Source of the DNA: Rhodoferax sp. PAMC 29310
Lineage (GTDB): Bacteria; Pseudomonadota; Gammaproteobacteria; Burkholderiales; Burkholderiaceae_C
Assembly (NCBI RefSeq): GCF_017948265.1
Contig: NZ_CP072852.1
Span: forward strand, 744,001-808,000
Direction of reading: 5' to 3'
DNA length: 64,000 bases
This document shows, piece by piece, positions 8,404 through 18,062 of this stretch. A model generated the notes under the pieces. The model had not been told where the DNA came from. It did no database searches and saw nothing but the letters and a program-made list of their open reading frames with translations. A program made the translations under genes and the position numbers. Every line of letters begins with the position of its first letter. The stretch's first letter is position 1.

Positions 8404-10254
8404 ATGGCAATCCTAGATATCAAAGTACCCGACATTGGTGACTTCGCTGAGGTCAGCGTCATTGAGTTGATGGTCAAACCCGGCGACACCGTTGCGGTGG
8501 ACCAGAGCCTGATCACCGTGGAAAGCGACAAAGCCTCCATGGAGATTCCTTCCAGTCACGCGGGCGTGGTGAAGGAGCTCAAAGTCGCCATTGGCGACAA
8601 AGTCAAAGAAGGCTCATTGGTCCTCACCCTGGAAGCCGCTGGCGATGCCTCGGCCCCTGCTTCAGCGTCAAAAAAGGCTGCAGCGCCCGTTGAACCTGCG
8701 CAGGCAGCTACACAAAGCGTAGCGCCAGCGGCTGCCGCACCGGCCCCCGTTGCGGCTAGCTTTGGCGGCAGTGCTGATCTTGAATGTGACCTGCTGGTGC
8801 TGGGCGCCGGCCCTGGCGGCTACTCCGCGGCGTTCCGCGCGGCTGACTTGGGCCTCAAAGTGGTTCTTGTTGAGCGCTACGCCCAATTGGGTGGCGTGTG
8901 CCTGAACGTGGGTTGCATCCCATCCAAAGCCTTGCTGCACGTGGCAGCGGTCATGGACGAGGTCAAACACATGTCCGCTTTGGGTATCGACTTTGGCGCA
9001 CCCAGCGTCAATGTGGACACCTTGCGTGGCCACAAAGACAAAGTCATCAACAAGCTCACTGGTGGACTGGCCGCCATGGCCAAGATGCGCAAAGTGACGG
9101 TGGTGCGCGGCTACGGTTCCTTCGTCGGCGCCAATCATGTGTCGGTTGAAGAAACCAGCGGTACCTCGCAAGAGAAAACTGGCAAGACGCAAACCATTGC
9201 GTTCAAAAAAGCCATCATTGCGGCTGGCTCGCAAGCGGTTCGCTTGCCGTTCATGCCCGAAGACCCGCGCGTGGTCGACTCCACCGGTGCGTTGGCGCTG
9301 AAAGAAGTCCCCAAGCGCATGCTGATTCTGGGCGGCGGCATCATCGGCCTGGAAATGGGCACGGTTTACAGCACGCTGGGCGCCCGCCTGGACGTGGTGG
9401 AAATGATGGACGGCCTGATGCAGGGCGCCGACCGCGACCTTGTCAAGATCTGGCAAAAGATGAATGCGCCTCGCTTTGACAACATCATGCTCAAGACCAA
9501 AACGGTGGGCGCCCGCGCCTTGCCCGAAGGCATTGAGGTGACGTTTGCTGCAGCAGAGGAGGGCGGCACCGCCCCCGCACCTCAGGTCTACGACCTGGTT
9601 CTGCAAGCCGTGGGTCGCACGCCCAATGGCAAGAAGATTGCTGCCGAGAAAGCCGGTGTGGCCGTCACAGACCGCGGCTTCATCAACGTCGACATTCAGA
9701 TGCGCACCAACGTGTCCCACATCTTTGCCATTGGTGACATCGTGGGCCAGCCCATGTTGGCGCACAAGGCGGTGCATGAAGCCCATGTGGCGGCGGAAGT
9801 GATCGCCGGTGAACTGCAAGGCAACAAAGAGCTGGCAGCCGCCGCTTTCAATGCCCGTGTCATCCCCAGCGTGGCCTACACCGACCCCGAAGTCGCCTGG
9901 GTGGGTCTCACCGAAGACCAAGCCAAAGCCCAAGGCATCAAGGTCAAGAAGGGCCTGTTCCCGTGGAACGCGTCAGGCCGTGCCATTGCCAATGGCCGCG
10001 ACGAAGGCGTTACCAAACTGCTGTTCGATGACTCACCAGAAGCGCACGGCCACGGCAAGATTCTGGGCGGCGGCATGGTCGGCACCCACGCGGGCGACAT
10101 GATTGGCGAGGTGGCCTTGGCCATTGAGATGGGCGCAGATGCCATCGACATCGGCAAAACCATCCACCCCCACCCCACGCTTGGGGAGTCCATCGGCATG
10201 GCGGCGGAAGTGGCTCACGGTAGCTGCACCGATTTGCCACCGGCGCGCAAGTAA
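8404..10254 (+). CDS. lpdA: Dihydrolipoamide dehydrogenase E3 with N-terminal lipoyl domain
   Basis: FAD enzyme that reoxidises dihydrolipoamide with NAD. It is 616 aa, longer than the usual ~475 because of an N-terminal lipoyl domain (Lys43 in VESDKASMEIPS) nearly identical to the first lipoyl domain of aceF, plus an Ala/Pro linker to about residue 120. Then come the FAD site VLGAGPGGYSAA, the redox disulfide motif GGVCLNVGCIPSKAL, the NAD site ILGGGIIGLEMG and the C-terminal His-Glu motif HPHPTLGE. It starts 15 bp after aceF. Its 3' half is repeated at 24541-25395 and 28123-28930, and an 80-bp piece at 25682-25761. Confidence 0.98.
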   Translation: MAILDIKVPDIGDFAEVSVIELMVKPGDTVAVDQSLITVESDKASMEIPSSHAGVVKELKVAIGDKVKEGSLVLTLEAAGDASAPASASKKAAAPVEPAQAATQSVAPAAAAPAPVAASFGGSADLECDLLVLGAGPGGYSAAFRAADLGLKVVLVERYAQLGGVCLNVGCIPSKALLHVAAVMDEVKHMSALGIDFGAPSVNVDTLRGHKDKVINKLTGGLAAMAKMRKVTVVRGYGSFVGANHVSVEETSGTSQEKTGKTQTIAFKKAIIAAGSQAVRLPFMPEDPRVVDSTGALALKEVPKRMLILGGGIIGLEMGTVYSTLGARLDVVEMMDGLMQGADRDLVKIWQKMNAPRFDNIMLKTKTVGARALPEGIEVTFAAAEEGGTAPAPQVYDLVLQAVGRTPNGKKIAAEKAGVAVTDRGFINVDIQMRTNVSHIFAIGDIVGQPMLAHKAVHEAHVAAEVIAGELQGNKELAAAAFNARVIPSVAYTDPEVAWVGLTEDQAKAQGIKVKKGLFPWNASGRAIANGRDEGVTKLLFDDSPEAHGHGKILGGGMVGTHAGDMIGEVALAIEMGADAIDIGKTIHPHPTLGESIGMAAEVAHGSCTDLPPARK

Positions 10255-10275
10255 GCGTCCCTGCGACTTCACATC

Positions 10276-10309
10276 AAAAAGCCCGAACTAGCAACAGTTC
10301 GGGCTTTTT
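10276..10309 (+). terminator. Terminator of the aceE-aceF-lpdA operon
   Basis: GCCCGAACT...AGTTCGGGC stem followed by TTTTT and preceded by AAAAA, so it could work in both directions. It begins about 20 bp after the lpdA stop. A close copy follows the lpdA duplicate at 25419-25448, showing the terminator was duplicated along with the gene end. Confidence 0.9.
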
Positions 10310-10343
10310 GCTGTCTGGCTGCTTGGTGTGGCAGGGCGTCTAA

Positions 10344-11575
10344 ATGCTGTATGGGTGTACAGTTGTGTGCCGCAAGCCCCGCCCAAAAAGGCGTTGCACC
10401 ATGCACACTGGCACAGCCCAGCCACACGGCAGACCCCATTCGCACCCCCCCTGCAGGCCACCGAGCGCCCGTCGCGGCCAAGTACCCGCAGCCGCCAAAT
10501 CCAAGCTCTACAACCCGCGCCACCCCGAGCGCACGCTGCTGTACCAAACGGTAGCCGAACACTTTGAGACCTGGTATTAACTCGCCAGTGCGGGGCAGTT
10601 CGACGGGCAGGGGGACCACCACACGCCAAAGCCCTATGTCCGCCAGGCGTTCCGCAAATATCTGGAGTGCGGCATCTTTGCCCACGGCTTTGCCCGCGCC
10701 CGCTGTGATGACTGCGGGCACGACTACTTCATAGCCTTCTCTTGCAAGGGCCGGGGCGTCTGCCCCTCGTGCAACACACGACGCATGGTGGAGACGGCGG
10801 CGTACTTGACAGATGACGTCTTACCCGCCTGCCGGTGCGGCAAATGTGGACAAGGCGACCCTGCACATCAGCGCAGTCGCCTTCATTCACCGGTTCGGCT
10901 CCAGCCTCAATGAGCATGTGCACTTCGACGTTTGTGTGGTCGATGGGGTGTTTGGGAAGTTGTCGGCGGTGTGATTTTCCACCAGGCCATCGGAATTGAT
11001 GCCGATATCGTCGCCCAAGCGCAGGCCACCTTGCGCCACTGGGCAACGCGCCGCCCACCACGCTAGAACCAGTGCAGCCCAAGCGGGCAGTGCACTACCT
11101 ATGGGTCGTTTTGATAGCCCGCATCTACGAGGTGTTCCCGCTGCTATGCCCAATGTGTGGCGGCCAGATGCGCATCAATCGCGTTCATCACGCAAAGTGC
11201 CGACATCCGGCAAATACTCGAACCCATTGGGACAGATTCTGAACCACCACAAATCGCGCCAGCACGTGGTCCTGCTTTGTGGGATGACTGTGACGCGCAG
11301 GTGGGCGAAGGTGATGGCGGCGAGCCAGATTGGGCCCTGGCGGCGCAACCCGTTCCAGACTACGAGGTGGACCAGCTCGTCAATTGGTGACTCAGTGATG
11401 CAGTGGTTTCGACAACTGCGGGGAGCAGTTGCGTGCGCGCCAGACCTAAATCCATCTTGCATCCTAAGGTCTCGTCATAAAGCGGCTGCGAGCGCTCAAA
11501 CTGCCTAGGTCAAACATGTTTCGAAGCCCCAAACCGGTGCCATACTGAGCCTCATTCGCTTAAATTTTTCTATCC
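10344..11575 (+). pseudogene. IS91-family transposase remnant A
   Basis: Decayed Y2-type (rolling-circle) transposase gene with its right-hand flank. Pieces in shifting frames match the family: HPERTLLYQTVAEHFETWY then a TAA stop, a continuation with PYVRQAFRKYLECGIFAHGF, the zinc-binding CDDCGHDYF and GRGVCPSCNTRRM, then [20 protein letters not shown], then ARIYEVFPLLCPMCGGQM and, near the end, the PDYEVDQ region before 11390. The middle of the protein, including the expected catalytic tyrosines, is deleted. The region after 11390 matches the flank of remnant B for about 170 bp, so it is probably the element's right end. Non-functional. Confidence 0.8.
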
Positions 11576-11591
11576 GTAGATCTGCCGGAGT

Positions 11592-11611
11592 CCTAGCAGC
11601 CTGTCGGACTT
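11592..11611 (+). repeat. Left terminal inverted repeat of the IS1182-family element
   Basis: Twenty bases that match the reverse complement of 13151-13170 at every position. Confidence 0.9.
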
Positions 11612-11685
11612 TCGAACCCTGAATTCTCATCAAAGAGCATCGCAAAATATTAAAAACACGCCTGTATCGATAAGTGGTTTTGAGC

Positions 11686-13050
11686 ATGTCCAACTTCATC
11701 CTCACCGACCGTAAGACCGACTACCTGCTGTCCCCATCGGTGCACGACTGGCTCACCCAAGACCACTTGGCCCGTTTCGTTGTTGAAGTCATAGATGGCC
11801 TGGACCTCTCCAATCTCACACGCCAATACGCGGGGCGGGGCTCCAAGGCGCACCACCCAGCAACCTTGCTGGCGATTCTGCTTTACGGCTACGCAACGGG
11901 CATCTTCTCCAGCCGCAAGCTGGAAATGGCCACTTACGACTCCGTGGCCTTTCGCTACATCGCTGCTGGCAGCCACCCCGACCACGACACCCTGGCCACC
12001 TTTCGCAGGCGCTTCATCGATGAACTCTCGGGCCTCTTTGTGCAAGTGTTGGAGATGGCCACTGAGATGAAGCTGCTCAAGCTTGGCACCGTGTGCTTGG
12101 ACGGCACCAAGATCCACGCCAACGCCTCGCGCCACAGCGCCCTCTCGCATGGGCACATCGTCAAACTCGAAGCCCAGCTCAAGCAAGAAGTCCAGGAGCT
12201 TTTTGCACTGGCAGAAGACGCTGACACGGCCAACACCCCGGACGGCATGAGCCTGCCCAAAGAACTCAAGCTGCGCGAAGACCGCCTCGCCGCCATGGCC
12301 ACTGCCAAAGCCAAGATCGCAGCCCGTGCGGCAGAGCGCTTTGAGCGGGAGAGGGCTGAGTTCAACGAGAAGATAAACAAACGCGAAGCGAAGCAAAAGA
12401 AGACAGGCAAAAAGCCCGGCGGCAAGCCACCCGCAGAGCCCCAGCCTGGCGTCAAAGACCGCGACCAGATCAATCTGACGGATGAAGAGTCCCGAATCAT
12501 GAAAGTCAGTGGTGGCGGCTTTGAGCAGTGCTACAACGCACAAGCCGCAGTGGATGCTCAGACGATGCTGGTCGTCGCCACTGGGCTGACCCAGGCTCCT
12601 AACGACAAGCAACAAGTCACCCCGATGATCAAAACCCTGCAGGATCAGGCACAGTGACTGGGTGGCGTCACGACCCTGATCGCAGACACTGGTTTTTGCA
12701 GCGAGAGCAACCTCAAAGCTTGCGTTGATGCCAAGATGGAGCCCCTGATTGCACTGGAGCGACAGGATCACCATCCGCAGTGGCGTGCGCGTTTTACGGA
12801 GCCGGCGCCCTTAGAGGCAGATGCCACGCCGATGCAAGCCATGGCACATCGACTGGCGACAAAAACAGGAAGAGCCGTCTACGCGCTTCGCAAGCAAACC
12901 GTGGAGCCGGTCTTTGGCATCATCAAGTCGGTGATGGGCTTCAGGCAGTTCTCGCTGCGTGGATTGCGCAAAGTCAGTGGTGAATGGAATCTGGTTTGCC
13001 TGGCCTGGAACGTCAAGCGCATGGCGGTACTGCGTCCAGAACTTGGATGA
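11686..13050 (+). pseudogene. IS1182-family transposase with in-frame stop
   Basis: Transposase gene of about 454 codons from ATG 11686. The N-terminal part has the DUF772-type region (DHLARFVVEVIDGLDL, GYATGIFSSRKLE, FRYIAAGSHPDHDTLATFRR) and the first DDE Asp context CLDGTKIHANAS. A highly charged Lys/Glu region follows, then a TGA at 12655-12657. After it the same frame resumes with TTLIADTGFCSE and ends with VEPVFGIIKSVMGFRQFSLRG, the DDE Glu region. One nonsense codon is thus the only visible lesion. Function would need readthrough or help in trans. Confidence 0.85.
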
Positions 13051-13150
13051 AGCAGGAAATTGCCGTGAAAACCGCTCAAAAAGCAAACCACCCGCTGGGA
13101 GGTGTCTATTTTTTGGGCAAATTCGGAATCAGACTGCTTTGCAAAACCTC

Positions 13151-13170
13151 AAGTCCGACAGGCTGCTAGG
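13151..13170 (-). repeat. Right terminal inverted repeat of the IS1182-family element
   Basis: Reverse complement of 11592-11611 at every position; it marks the right edge of the element. Confidence 0.9.
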
Positions 13171-14133
13171 TCGAGGCCACCCACCCTGCTGCTGCGCCCT
13201 CGCCCGGCCCCAGTATTGGTGATTCAGGCCGAGGTAGAGCCGGGCCGTTGGCTCCACCTGGCGGCCCCCATGCCCGACCCCTACTTTCTGGACAACGCCA
13301 ACCCCCGGACCACCGATCGCCTGGCCTTGCAATTGGTGACATTGCTCACTGTGATTGCCCTGTCGGCCCTGCTGGTGCGCGGCCTGATTCACCCACTCAA
13401 TCGGCTAGCCTCTGCCGCCAATGCCTTTGGCAGCGCGGGCGCGCCGCAGTCGGTTCCCGAGATCGGCACCGCCGAGTTGCGCCGCATCGCCCGCGCCTTC
13501 AACCAGAGGCAAGCGCGCATTCACGGATAACTGGTGGACTGTGAGCGCCTGTTTGCCGGCATCTCCCATGGTTTGAAAACACCTATCATGCGGCTTAAGT
13601 TGCGCACCGAACTGTTGGACGATGAGGCCCTAAAGGTCGATTTCCATGAAGACCCGGACGACCTGTATGTGATGGTCAAAGCCGCCCTGCAAAGCGTGCG
13701 CGACACCGACATCCATGAAAACCTCATGTCTGTGCGGCTGGACACCTTGCTGGGGCGCTTGGCCAAGCGCCCCATTCACCCCGACGCGTCGATTGAATGC
13801 ACCACTGAGCCCCTCAGTGTGCAGGGAAACCCCCTGGCGCTGGAGCGGGCGCTGAGCAATTTGATGGACAACGCAGTGCTCTTCGGCGAGCGCGTTCAGG
13901 TGCGCCTCACTCGCCAAGGTGCGCGGGCTTTAGTGGAAGTGCGCGATTTCGGCCCCGGCATTACCCAGGCCTCCATGACCGCCGCCTTTGAGCCCCATGT
14001 GCGCCTGAGCATTGCCCGCAGCATCCTTCAGGCCCACGGTGGCGAAATACGCCTGCACAACCACGTCGAGGACGGTTTAGTGGTCACGGTGCTGCTGCCA
14101 GCCATTTCGCCGGCGGATGCCTTGCCAACGTAG
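13171..14133 (+). pseudogene. Headless sensor histidine kinase remnant (EnvZ/OmpB-like)
   Basis: Begins at the IS1182 right edge with no N-terminal part. Seen in order: a short sensor-domain tail, a TM helix (VTLLTVIALSALLVRGLI), a HAMP-like segment, TAA at 13528-13530, then in the same frame the HisKA motif FAGISHGLKTPIMRL (usual ASVSHDLRTPLTRL), the N box SNLMDNAVLFGE and the G1 box RDFGPGI. The stretch that should hold the F and G2 boxes is deleted: FEPHVRL runs straight into SIARSILQAHGGEI. With a lost head, a stop and a missing ATP lid it cannot be an active kinase. No cognate regulator is nearby. Confidence 0.85.
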
Positions 14134-14193
14134 CGTTGGGGTAAACATTTGGCTGCCGGACATGCGCAGTGAACCAATGTACGCTAGGCTCAT

Positions 14194-15314
14194 CCTATAG
14201 ATAAGGCCCGATAAAGTATGAACTTTATTTGAATTTTCTGATCAGAAGTTCATGGAAAAAGAGAACGCAAGAAAGCAAACACTGGAGCAACTTCACGAGC
14301 GACGCAAGCAAGTCGTGCGGCTGCACAAGAAGGGCATCAAGATCATGCAAATCGTGGCAATGACAGGGCTGAGCTACCCACCCGTTCGCGCTGCAATTGA
14401 CATCTTTGAAGATGGCGGCTGGAGCGCCATTCGACCCGCCTCACGGGGACGCAGCCGTGGCGATGGTCGTGTGCTCAGCCAAGTGCAAGAAGAGGCTGTT
14501 CAAAGGATGATCATTGACAAGCGTCCCGAGCAACTCAAGATGGACTTTCACCTGTGGAGTCGGGCTGCTGTTGGTCAATTGATCGAACAAGAATTTGGCA
14601 TCAAGCTACAGGTTCGCAGTATCGGCAAGTACCTCACCCGCTGGGGCTTCACATCGCAAAAACCAATCAAGCGCGCGTACGAGCAAAGCCCTGCTGCGGT
14701 GCAGGCTTGGTTGGAGGGCGAGTACCCCGGTATTGAGCAGCGTGCCAGAGCTGAAGGGGCCGAAATTCACTGGGGCGATGAGACCGCGCTGGTCAACACG
14801 GACGTGCGCGGCAGAAGCTATGCGCCGACAGGCAAAACGCCGGTGGCCATGGCCATTGGGGGCACCCGTCAGAAGCTCTCCATGATTGCCACGGTGACCA
14901 ACCAGGGCAAGACACGCTGGATGATCATCGACGAAGCATTTGACGCCGACAAGCTCATTGAATTCCTGCAAGCCTTGATCAAGGACGCCGGTAAAAAAGT
15001 CTTTCTGATTCTGGACAATTTTCGCGTGCACCATAGAAAACTGGTGAAGGCTTGGGTGGCTGAGCACAAAGACGAAATTGAGTTGTTTTACCTGCCCAGC
15101 TACAGCCCTCAACTCAACCCAGAGGAGCGGCTCAATGCGGATTTGAAGCAAGAGATGGGCAAGCGCGTACCGGTTAGAACCAAGGCCAAGTTACGCGAGG
15201 CCGCCAACGATCATATGGCGATGCTGGAGCAAAACCCTGAGCGCGTTATGGGCTACTTCCAGGACCGCCGTGTTCGCTATGCGGCTTGATACTTCACAGG
15301 GCCGCATCAATAGG
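14194..15314 (+). mobile_element. IS630-family insertion sequence, apparently intact
   Basis: A transposase gene flanked by imperfect inverted repeats of about 29 bp (14194-14222 and 15286-15314; outer part CCTAT[AT]GAT, inner part GTAT[GC]AA). IS630 elements insert at TA, and TA occurs at both tips. The exact end base is therefore uncertain by a few bases. The element lies between the kinase remnant and the LysR gene. Confidence 0.8.
14252..15289 (+). CDS. IS630-family transposase
   Basis: DDE transposase of 345 aa, full length for the family, with no internal lesion. The N-terminal helix-turn-helix region (VRLHKKGIKIMQIVAMTGLS) and winged-helix segment (LTRWGFTSQKPIKRAYEQ) are followed by the DDE core: Asp in IHWGDETALVNTD, Asp in FLILDNFRVHH, and Glu in YSPQLNPEERLNADLK. 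It starts at ATG 14252, about 50 bp inside the left inverted repeat. It is the only transposase in this mosaic that looks capable of activity. Confidence 0.93.
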   Translation: MEKENARKQTLEQLHERRKQVVRLHKKGIKIMQIVAMTGLSYPPVRAAIDIFEDGGWSAIRPASRGRSRGDGRVLSQVQEEAVQRMIIDKRPEQLKMDFHLWSRAAVGQLIEQEFGIKLQVRSIGKYLTRWGFTSQKPIKRAYEQSPAAVQAWLEGEYPGIEQRARAEGAEIHWGDETALVNTDVRGRSYAPTGKTPVAMAIGGTRQKLSMIATVTNQGKTRWMIIDEAFDADKLIEFLQALIKDAGKKVFLILDNFRVHHRKLVKAWVAEHKDEIELFYLPSYSPQLNPEERLNADLKQEMGKRVPVRTKAKLREAANDHMAMLEQNPERVMGYFQDRRVRYAA

Positions 15315-15362
15315 CTACATTTCAATCCTTCGTTTGAACAAATTGGCCGACCGCAGCCCCTG

Positions 15363-16241
15363 TTAGTTCAGATTGAGGATCGGTATCGCGCCAATTTCTT
15401 TGACAATGAATTCGATCAACGGTTGGGTCGAGGGGTTGGTTCTTCCTTGCTTGGTGAACACCGCGACACAAAACTTGGGCAATTGAGGGAACCTCTTGTC
15501 GGGACCCAGCACTTTCATTTGCGGCAGCACGGACGTTTGGCTCAGCACCCCGACAGCCAATCCGGCACTGACGGCGGCCTGCACGCCGCTGATGTTCATT
15601 GTGGTTACCGCACTTGACCATGGCCTGCCGATACCGTCCAGCGCCTTGATGGCGGCTTCTCGGTAAAAGCAGGGCGTAGGTAAAAAAACCAGGGGCAAAG
15701 GAATGGGGGGGGGCGGAATGTCCATCGGTCCGACGGCCCAGCACAATTGCTCGTAAAACAAGGGTGTGCCTTCGGTGTCGGGTTCGTGACGCGCGGCGAT
15801 GACGACATCAAGTTTGTCTTCGGCCAGATCGCTGCGTAGACGGCGGCTGAGATCAATTTTGAGGCGAAGGTCAAGGCGTGGGTAAGTCGAGCGCAGCTTG
15901 GAGATGATTTCGGGCAATCGGTGGGGTGCGAGGTATTCCACAACCCCGAGTCGAAGTTCCCCCTGCATCTCGGAGCCAGACATGCGCAGAATGGTTTCGT
16001 CATTAAGTTGAAGAATGCGCCGAGCGTAACTCAGCAGCAGTTCACCCTGATCGGTCGGAATGGTTTTGCCTTTGCCCCGCTCAAGCAGGGCTTGCCCAAC
16101 AGCGTCCTCCAGGCGTTTGATCTGAACGCTGACCGAGGATTGCGTTCGGTAAAGACGCTCGGACGCCGCAGTGAAACCGCCGGTGTCCACCACAGTGACA
16201 AAACTGCGCAGTAAGTCCAGATCAAGATTCGACTGTCTCAT
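15363..16241 (-). CDS. LysR-family transcriptional regulator
   Basis: Regulator of 292 aa from ATG 16241; upstream in-frame codons exist but the family normally starts at this MRQSNLDLDLLRSF block. The N-terminal winged HTH (about residues 5-62) contains GGFTAASERLYRTQSSVSVQIKRLE; the rest is the effector-binding domain. It is transcribed divergently from the ABC transporter operon that starts 222 bp away, the usual arrangement for a LysR protein controlling its neighbour. The inducer is presumably the transported compound or a metabolite of it, which the sequence does not identify. It lies close to the right end of the IS630 element but is intact. Confidence 0.92.
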   Translation of the reverse strand: MRQSNLDLDLLRSFVTVVDTGGFTAASERLYRTQSSVSVQIKRLEDAVGQALLERGKGKTIPTDQGELLLSYARRILQLNDETILRMSGSEMQGELRLGVVEYLAPHRLPEIISKLRSTYPRLDLRLKIDLSRRLRSDLAEDKLDVVIAARHEPDTEGTPLFYEQLCWAVGPMDIPPPPIPLPLVFLPTPCFYREAAIKALDGIGRPWSSAVTTMNISGVQAAVSAGLAVGVLSQTSVLPQMKVLGPDKRFPQLPKFCVAVFTKQGRTNPSTQPLIEFIVKEIGAIPILNLN

Positions 16242-16462
16242 AGTTTGTTCATCTTTAAAAGCGATGTAATCGGCACCCGGATCACAGCGGGATGGGCTGG
16301 AAATCATACACTGATGTATTTCGTTTCGTCATAGTTTTTATTTCAATTATTCGTTTCCCAACATCCGGACGGAGTGCCATGATCTGCACTGACCAGACGC
16401 TTTTCCAAGCCACGAAGAGGGCTGGGTCTTGCAAATACCGCTACTTAACAGGAGACAAAACC

Positions 16463-18049
16463 ATGTCAAGAGAAATAGAGTTTTTGAGTCATCAAGTCGT
16501 AGCCGGGCGCCACTCGCGCCGGGATTTTCTGGGTCGTGCGACGGCCCTTGGTGTGTCGGGCACGTTTGCCAATACCTTGCTGTCCGGCGCAGCCATGGCG
16601 GCAGGACCCATGCGCGGCGGCATTTTGAAGATCGGATTGGCGGGAGGCACCTCTACCGACAGTCTGGATCCCGCGCTGAGCGGCAACTCGGTGGCCAACA
16701 ACATTGGCCGCACCTGGGGTGAGGAATTGGTGGAGCTGACCGTCACTGGCGAACTCAAGCCCAAATTGGCGACGGAATGGAGCTCTTCGGCCGATGCCAA
16801 GGTTTGGACTTTCAAGATTCGCAAAGGCGTGCAGTTTCACAACGGCAAGGTGATGACGCCCGACGATGTCGTGGCAACCATGGAGCGCCACTCCGGAAAA
16901 GACACAAAATCTGGCGCGTTGGGGATCATGCGCGGCATCAACTCGATCAAGCGCGACGGTGACAACGTGGTGTTCACGCTCACCGACGCGAACGCGGATC
17001 TACCGTACTTGCTCAACGACTTCCATTTGTTGATTCAGCCCAACGGAGGCAAAGACGCGCCAGCGGCAGCGATTGGCACCGGGCCTTACAAGATGGTCTC
17101 CAACGAACCCGGCCTGCGGTATGTTGGGGCTCGATTTGCCAACTACTGGGCGTCCGGTGTGCGGGGGCATGCCGAGCAGATCGAAATTTTGGTGCTAAAC
17201 GACACCACGGCGCGCATGGCCGCTTTGCAAAGCGGGCGCGTTCACATGATCAACCGCATTGACCCGAAAGTGGTTGACCTGATCAAGAATGTGCCTGGAG
17301 TGAAGATTCAGACAGCTTCAGGTCGGGCGCACTATGTTTTTATTGCGCACTGCAACACCGCGCCATTCAACAACCCAGATTTGCGACTGGCTCTCAAGTA
17401 CGCCATCGACCGTCAGGAGATGGTGGACAAGATTTTACGGGGCTACGGCTCGGTCGGTAATGACACGCCAATCAATGCGGCCTATCCTCTTTATTCGGAA
17501 ATTCCGCAGCGCAGTTTTGATCCAGAAAAGGCCAAGTTTCACTACAAGAAGTCCGGCCACAACGACACTATCGTGTTGCGCTCTGCGGATGTGGCTTTTC
17601 CTGGCGCGGTTGATGCAGCCCAACTGTTTCAGGCCAGTTGTGCCAAGGCGGGTATCAAGCTGGAGGTCAAGCGCGAACCGGGAGACGGCTACTGGACCGA
17701 GGTCTGGAACAAGCAACCGTTCAGCATGTCTTATTGGGAAGGCCGTCCGGTTCAGGATCAGATGTACTCCACGGCGTACATCTCGGGCGCCGACTGGAAT
17801 GAAACCAAGTTCTCAAATCCCAAATTTGACCAATTGGTCATTGCAGCACGGGGCGAGCTCGATACGACCAAGCGCAAAGCCATGTACCGCGACATTGCTG
17901 TCCTTGTCAGCAATGAAGGGGGCACGATCGTGCCGATGTTCAACGACACCATTGCGGCGACCGGACCAAAAGTCGGTGGTTGGGTGAAAAACCCCAACAT
18001 GGAAATGATGGGCTACATGGCCGCGTCTGAGTGCTGGCTGGCGGCTTAA
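16463..18049 (+). CDS. ABC transporter periplasmic solute-binding protein, family 5 (dipeptide/oligopeptide type)
   Basis: Extracytoplasmic binding protein of 528 aa. ATG 16463 is chosen because AGGAG lies 7 bp upstream and the protein then begins with a Tat-type leader: SRRDFLGRA, a hydrophobic stretch, and AAMAAGP for cleavage. Family 5 features include KLATEWSSSADAKVWTFKIRKGVQFHNG, ALKYAIDRQEMVDKIL near the hinge, and the usual length of about 500-530 aa. It is the first gene of an operon with two permeases, a double ATPase and three enzymes. The ligand is unknown; family 5 proteins bind peptides but also glycosides, opines and nickel complexes. Confidence 0.93.
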   Translation: MSREIEFLSHQVVAGRHSRRDFLGRATALGVSGTFANTLLSGAAMAAGPMRGGILKIGLAGGTSTDSLDPALSGNSVANNIGRTWGEELVELTVTGELKPKLATEWSSSADAKVWTFKIRKGVQFHNGKVMTPDDVVATMERHSGKDTKSGALGIMRGINSIKRDGDNVVFTLTDANADLPYLLNDFHLLIQPNGGKDAPAAAIGTGPYKMVSNEPGLRYVGARFANYWASGVRGHAEQIEILVLNDTTARMAALQSGRVHMINRIDPKVVDLIKNVPGVKIQTASGRAHYVFIAHCNTAPFNNPDLRLALKYAIDRQEMVDKILRGYGSVGNDTPINAAYPLYSEIPQRSFDPEKAKFHYKKSGHNDTIVLRSADVAFPGAVDAAQLFQASCAKAGIKLEVKREPGDGYWTEVWNKQPFSMSYWEGRPVQDQMYSTAYISGADWNETKFSNPKFDQLVIAARGELDTTKRKAMYRDIAVLVSNEGGTIVPMFNDTIAATGPKVGGWVKNPNMEMMGYMAASECWLAA

Positions 18050-18062
18050 GGCGGTGTCCACG

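Larger units (their letters stand above)
11592..13170 (+). mobile_element. IS1182-family insertion sequence
   Basis: Element bounded by perfect 20-bp inverted repeats, CCTAGCAGCCTGTCGGACTT at 11592-11611 and its reverse complement at 13151-13170, enclosing one DDE transposase gene. The tips contain CTAG, itself palindromic, so a 4-bp target duplication cannot be told from the repeat. It sits about 16 bp beyond the end of IS91 remnant A, and its right edge abuts a headless histidine kinase gene. The transposase has an internal stop, so the copy is probably not autonomous. Confidence 0.88.

Noticed and set aside
8668..9933. Long antisense frame over lpdA and its equivalents over the duplicates
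   Set aside because: His/Gly/Gln-rich composition is the complement of lpdA codons; its repetition at 24469 and 27934 only reflects the lpdA duplication.
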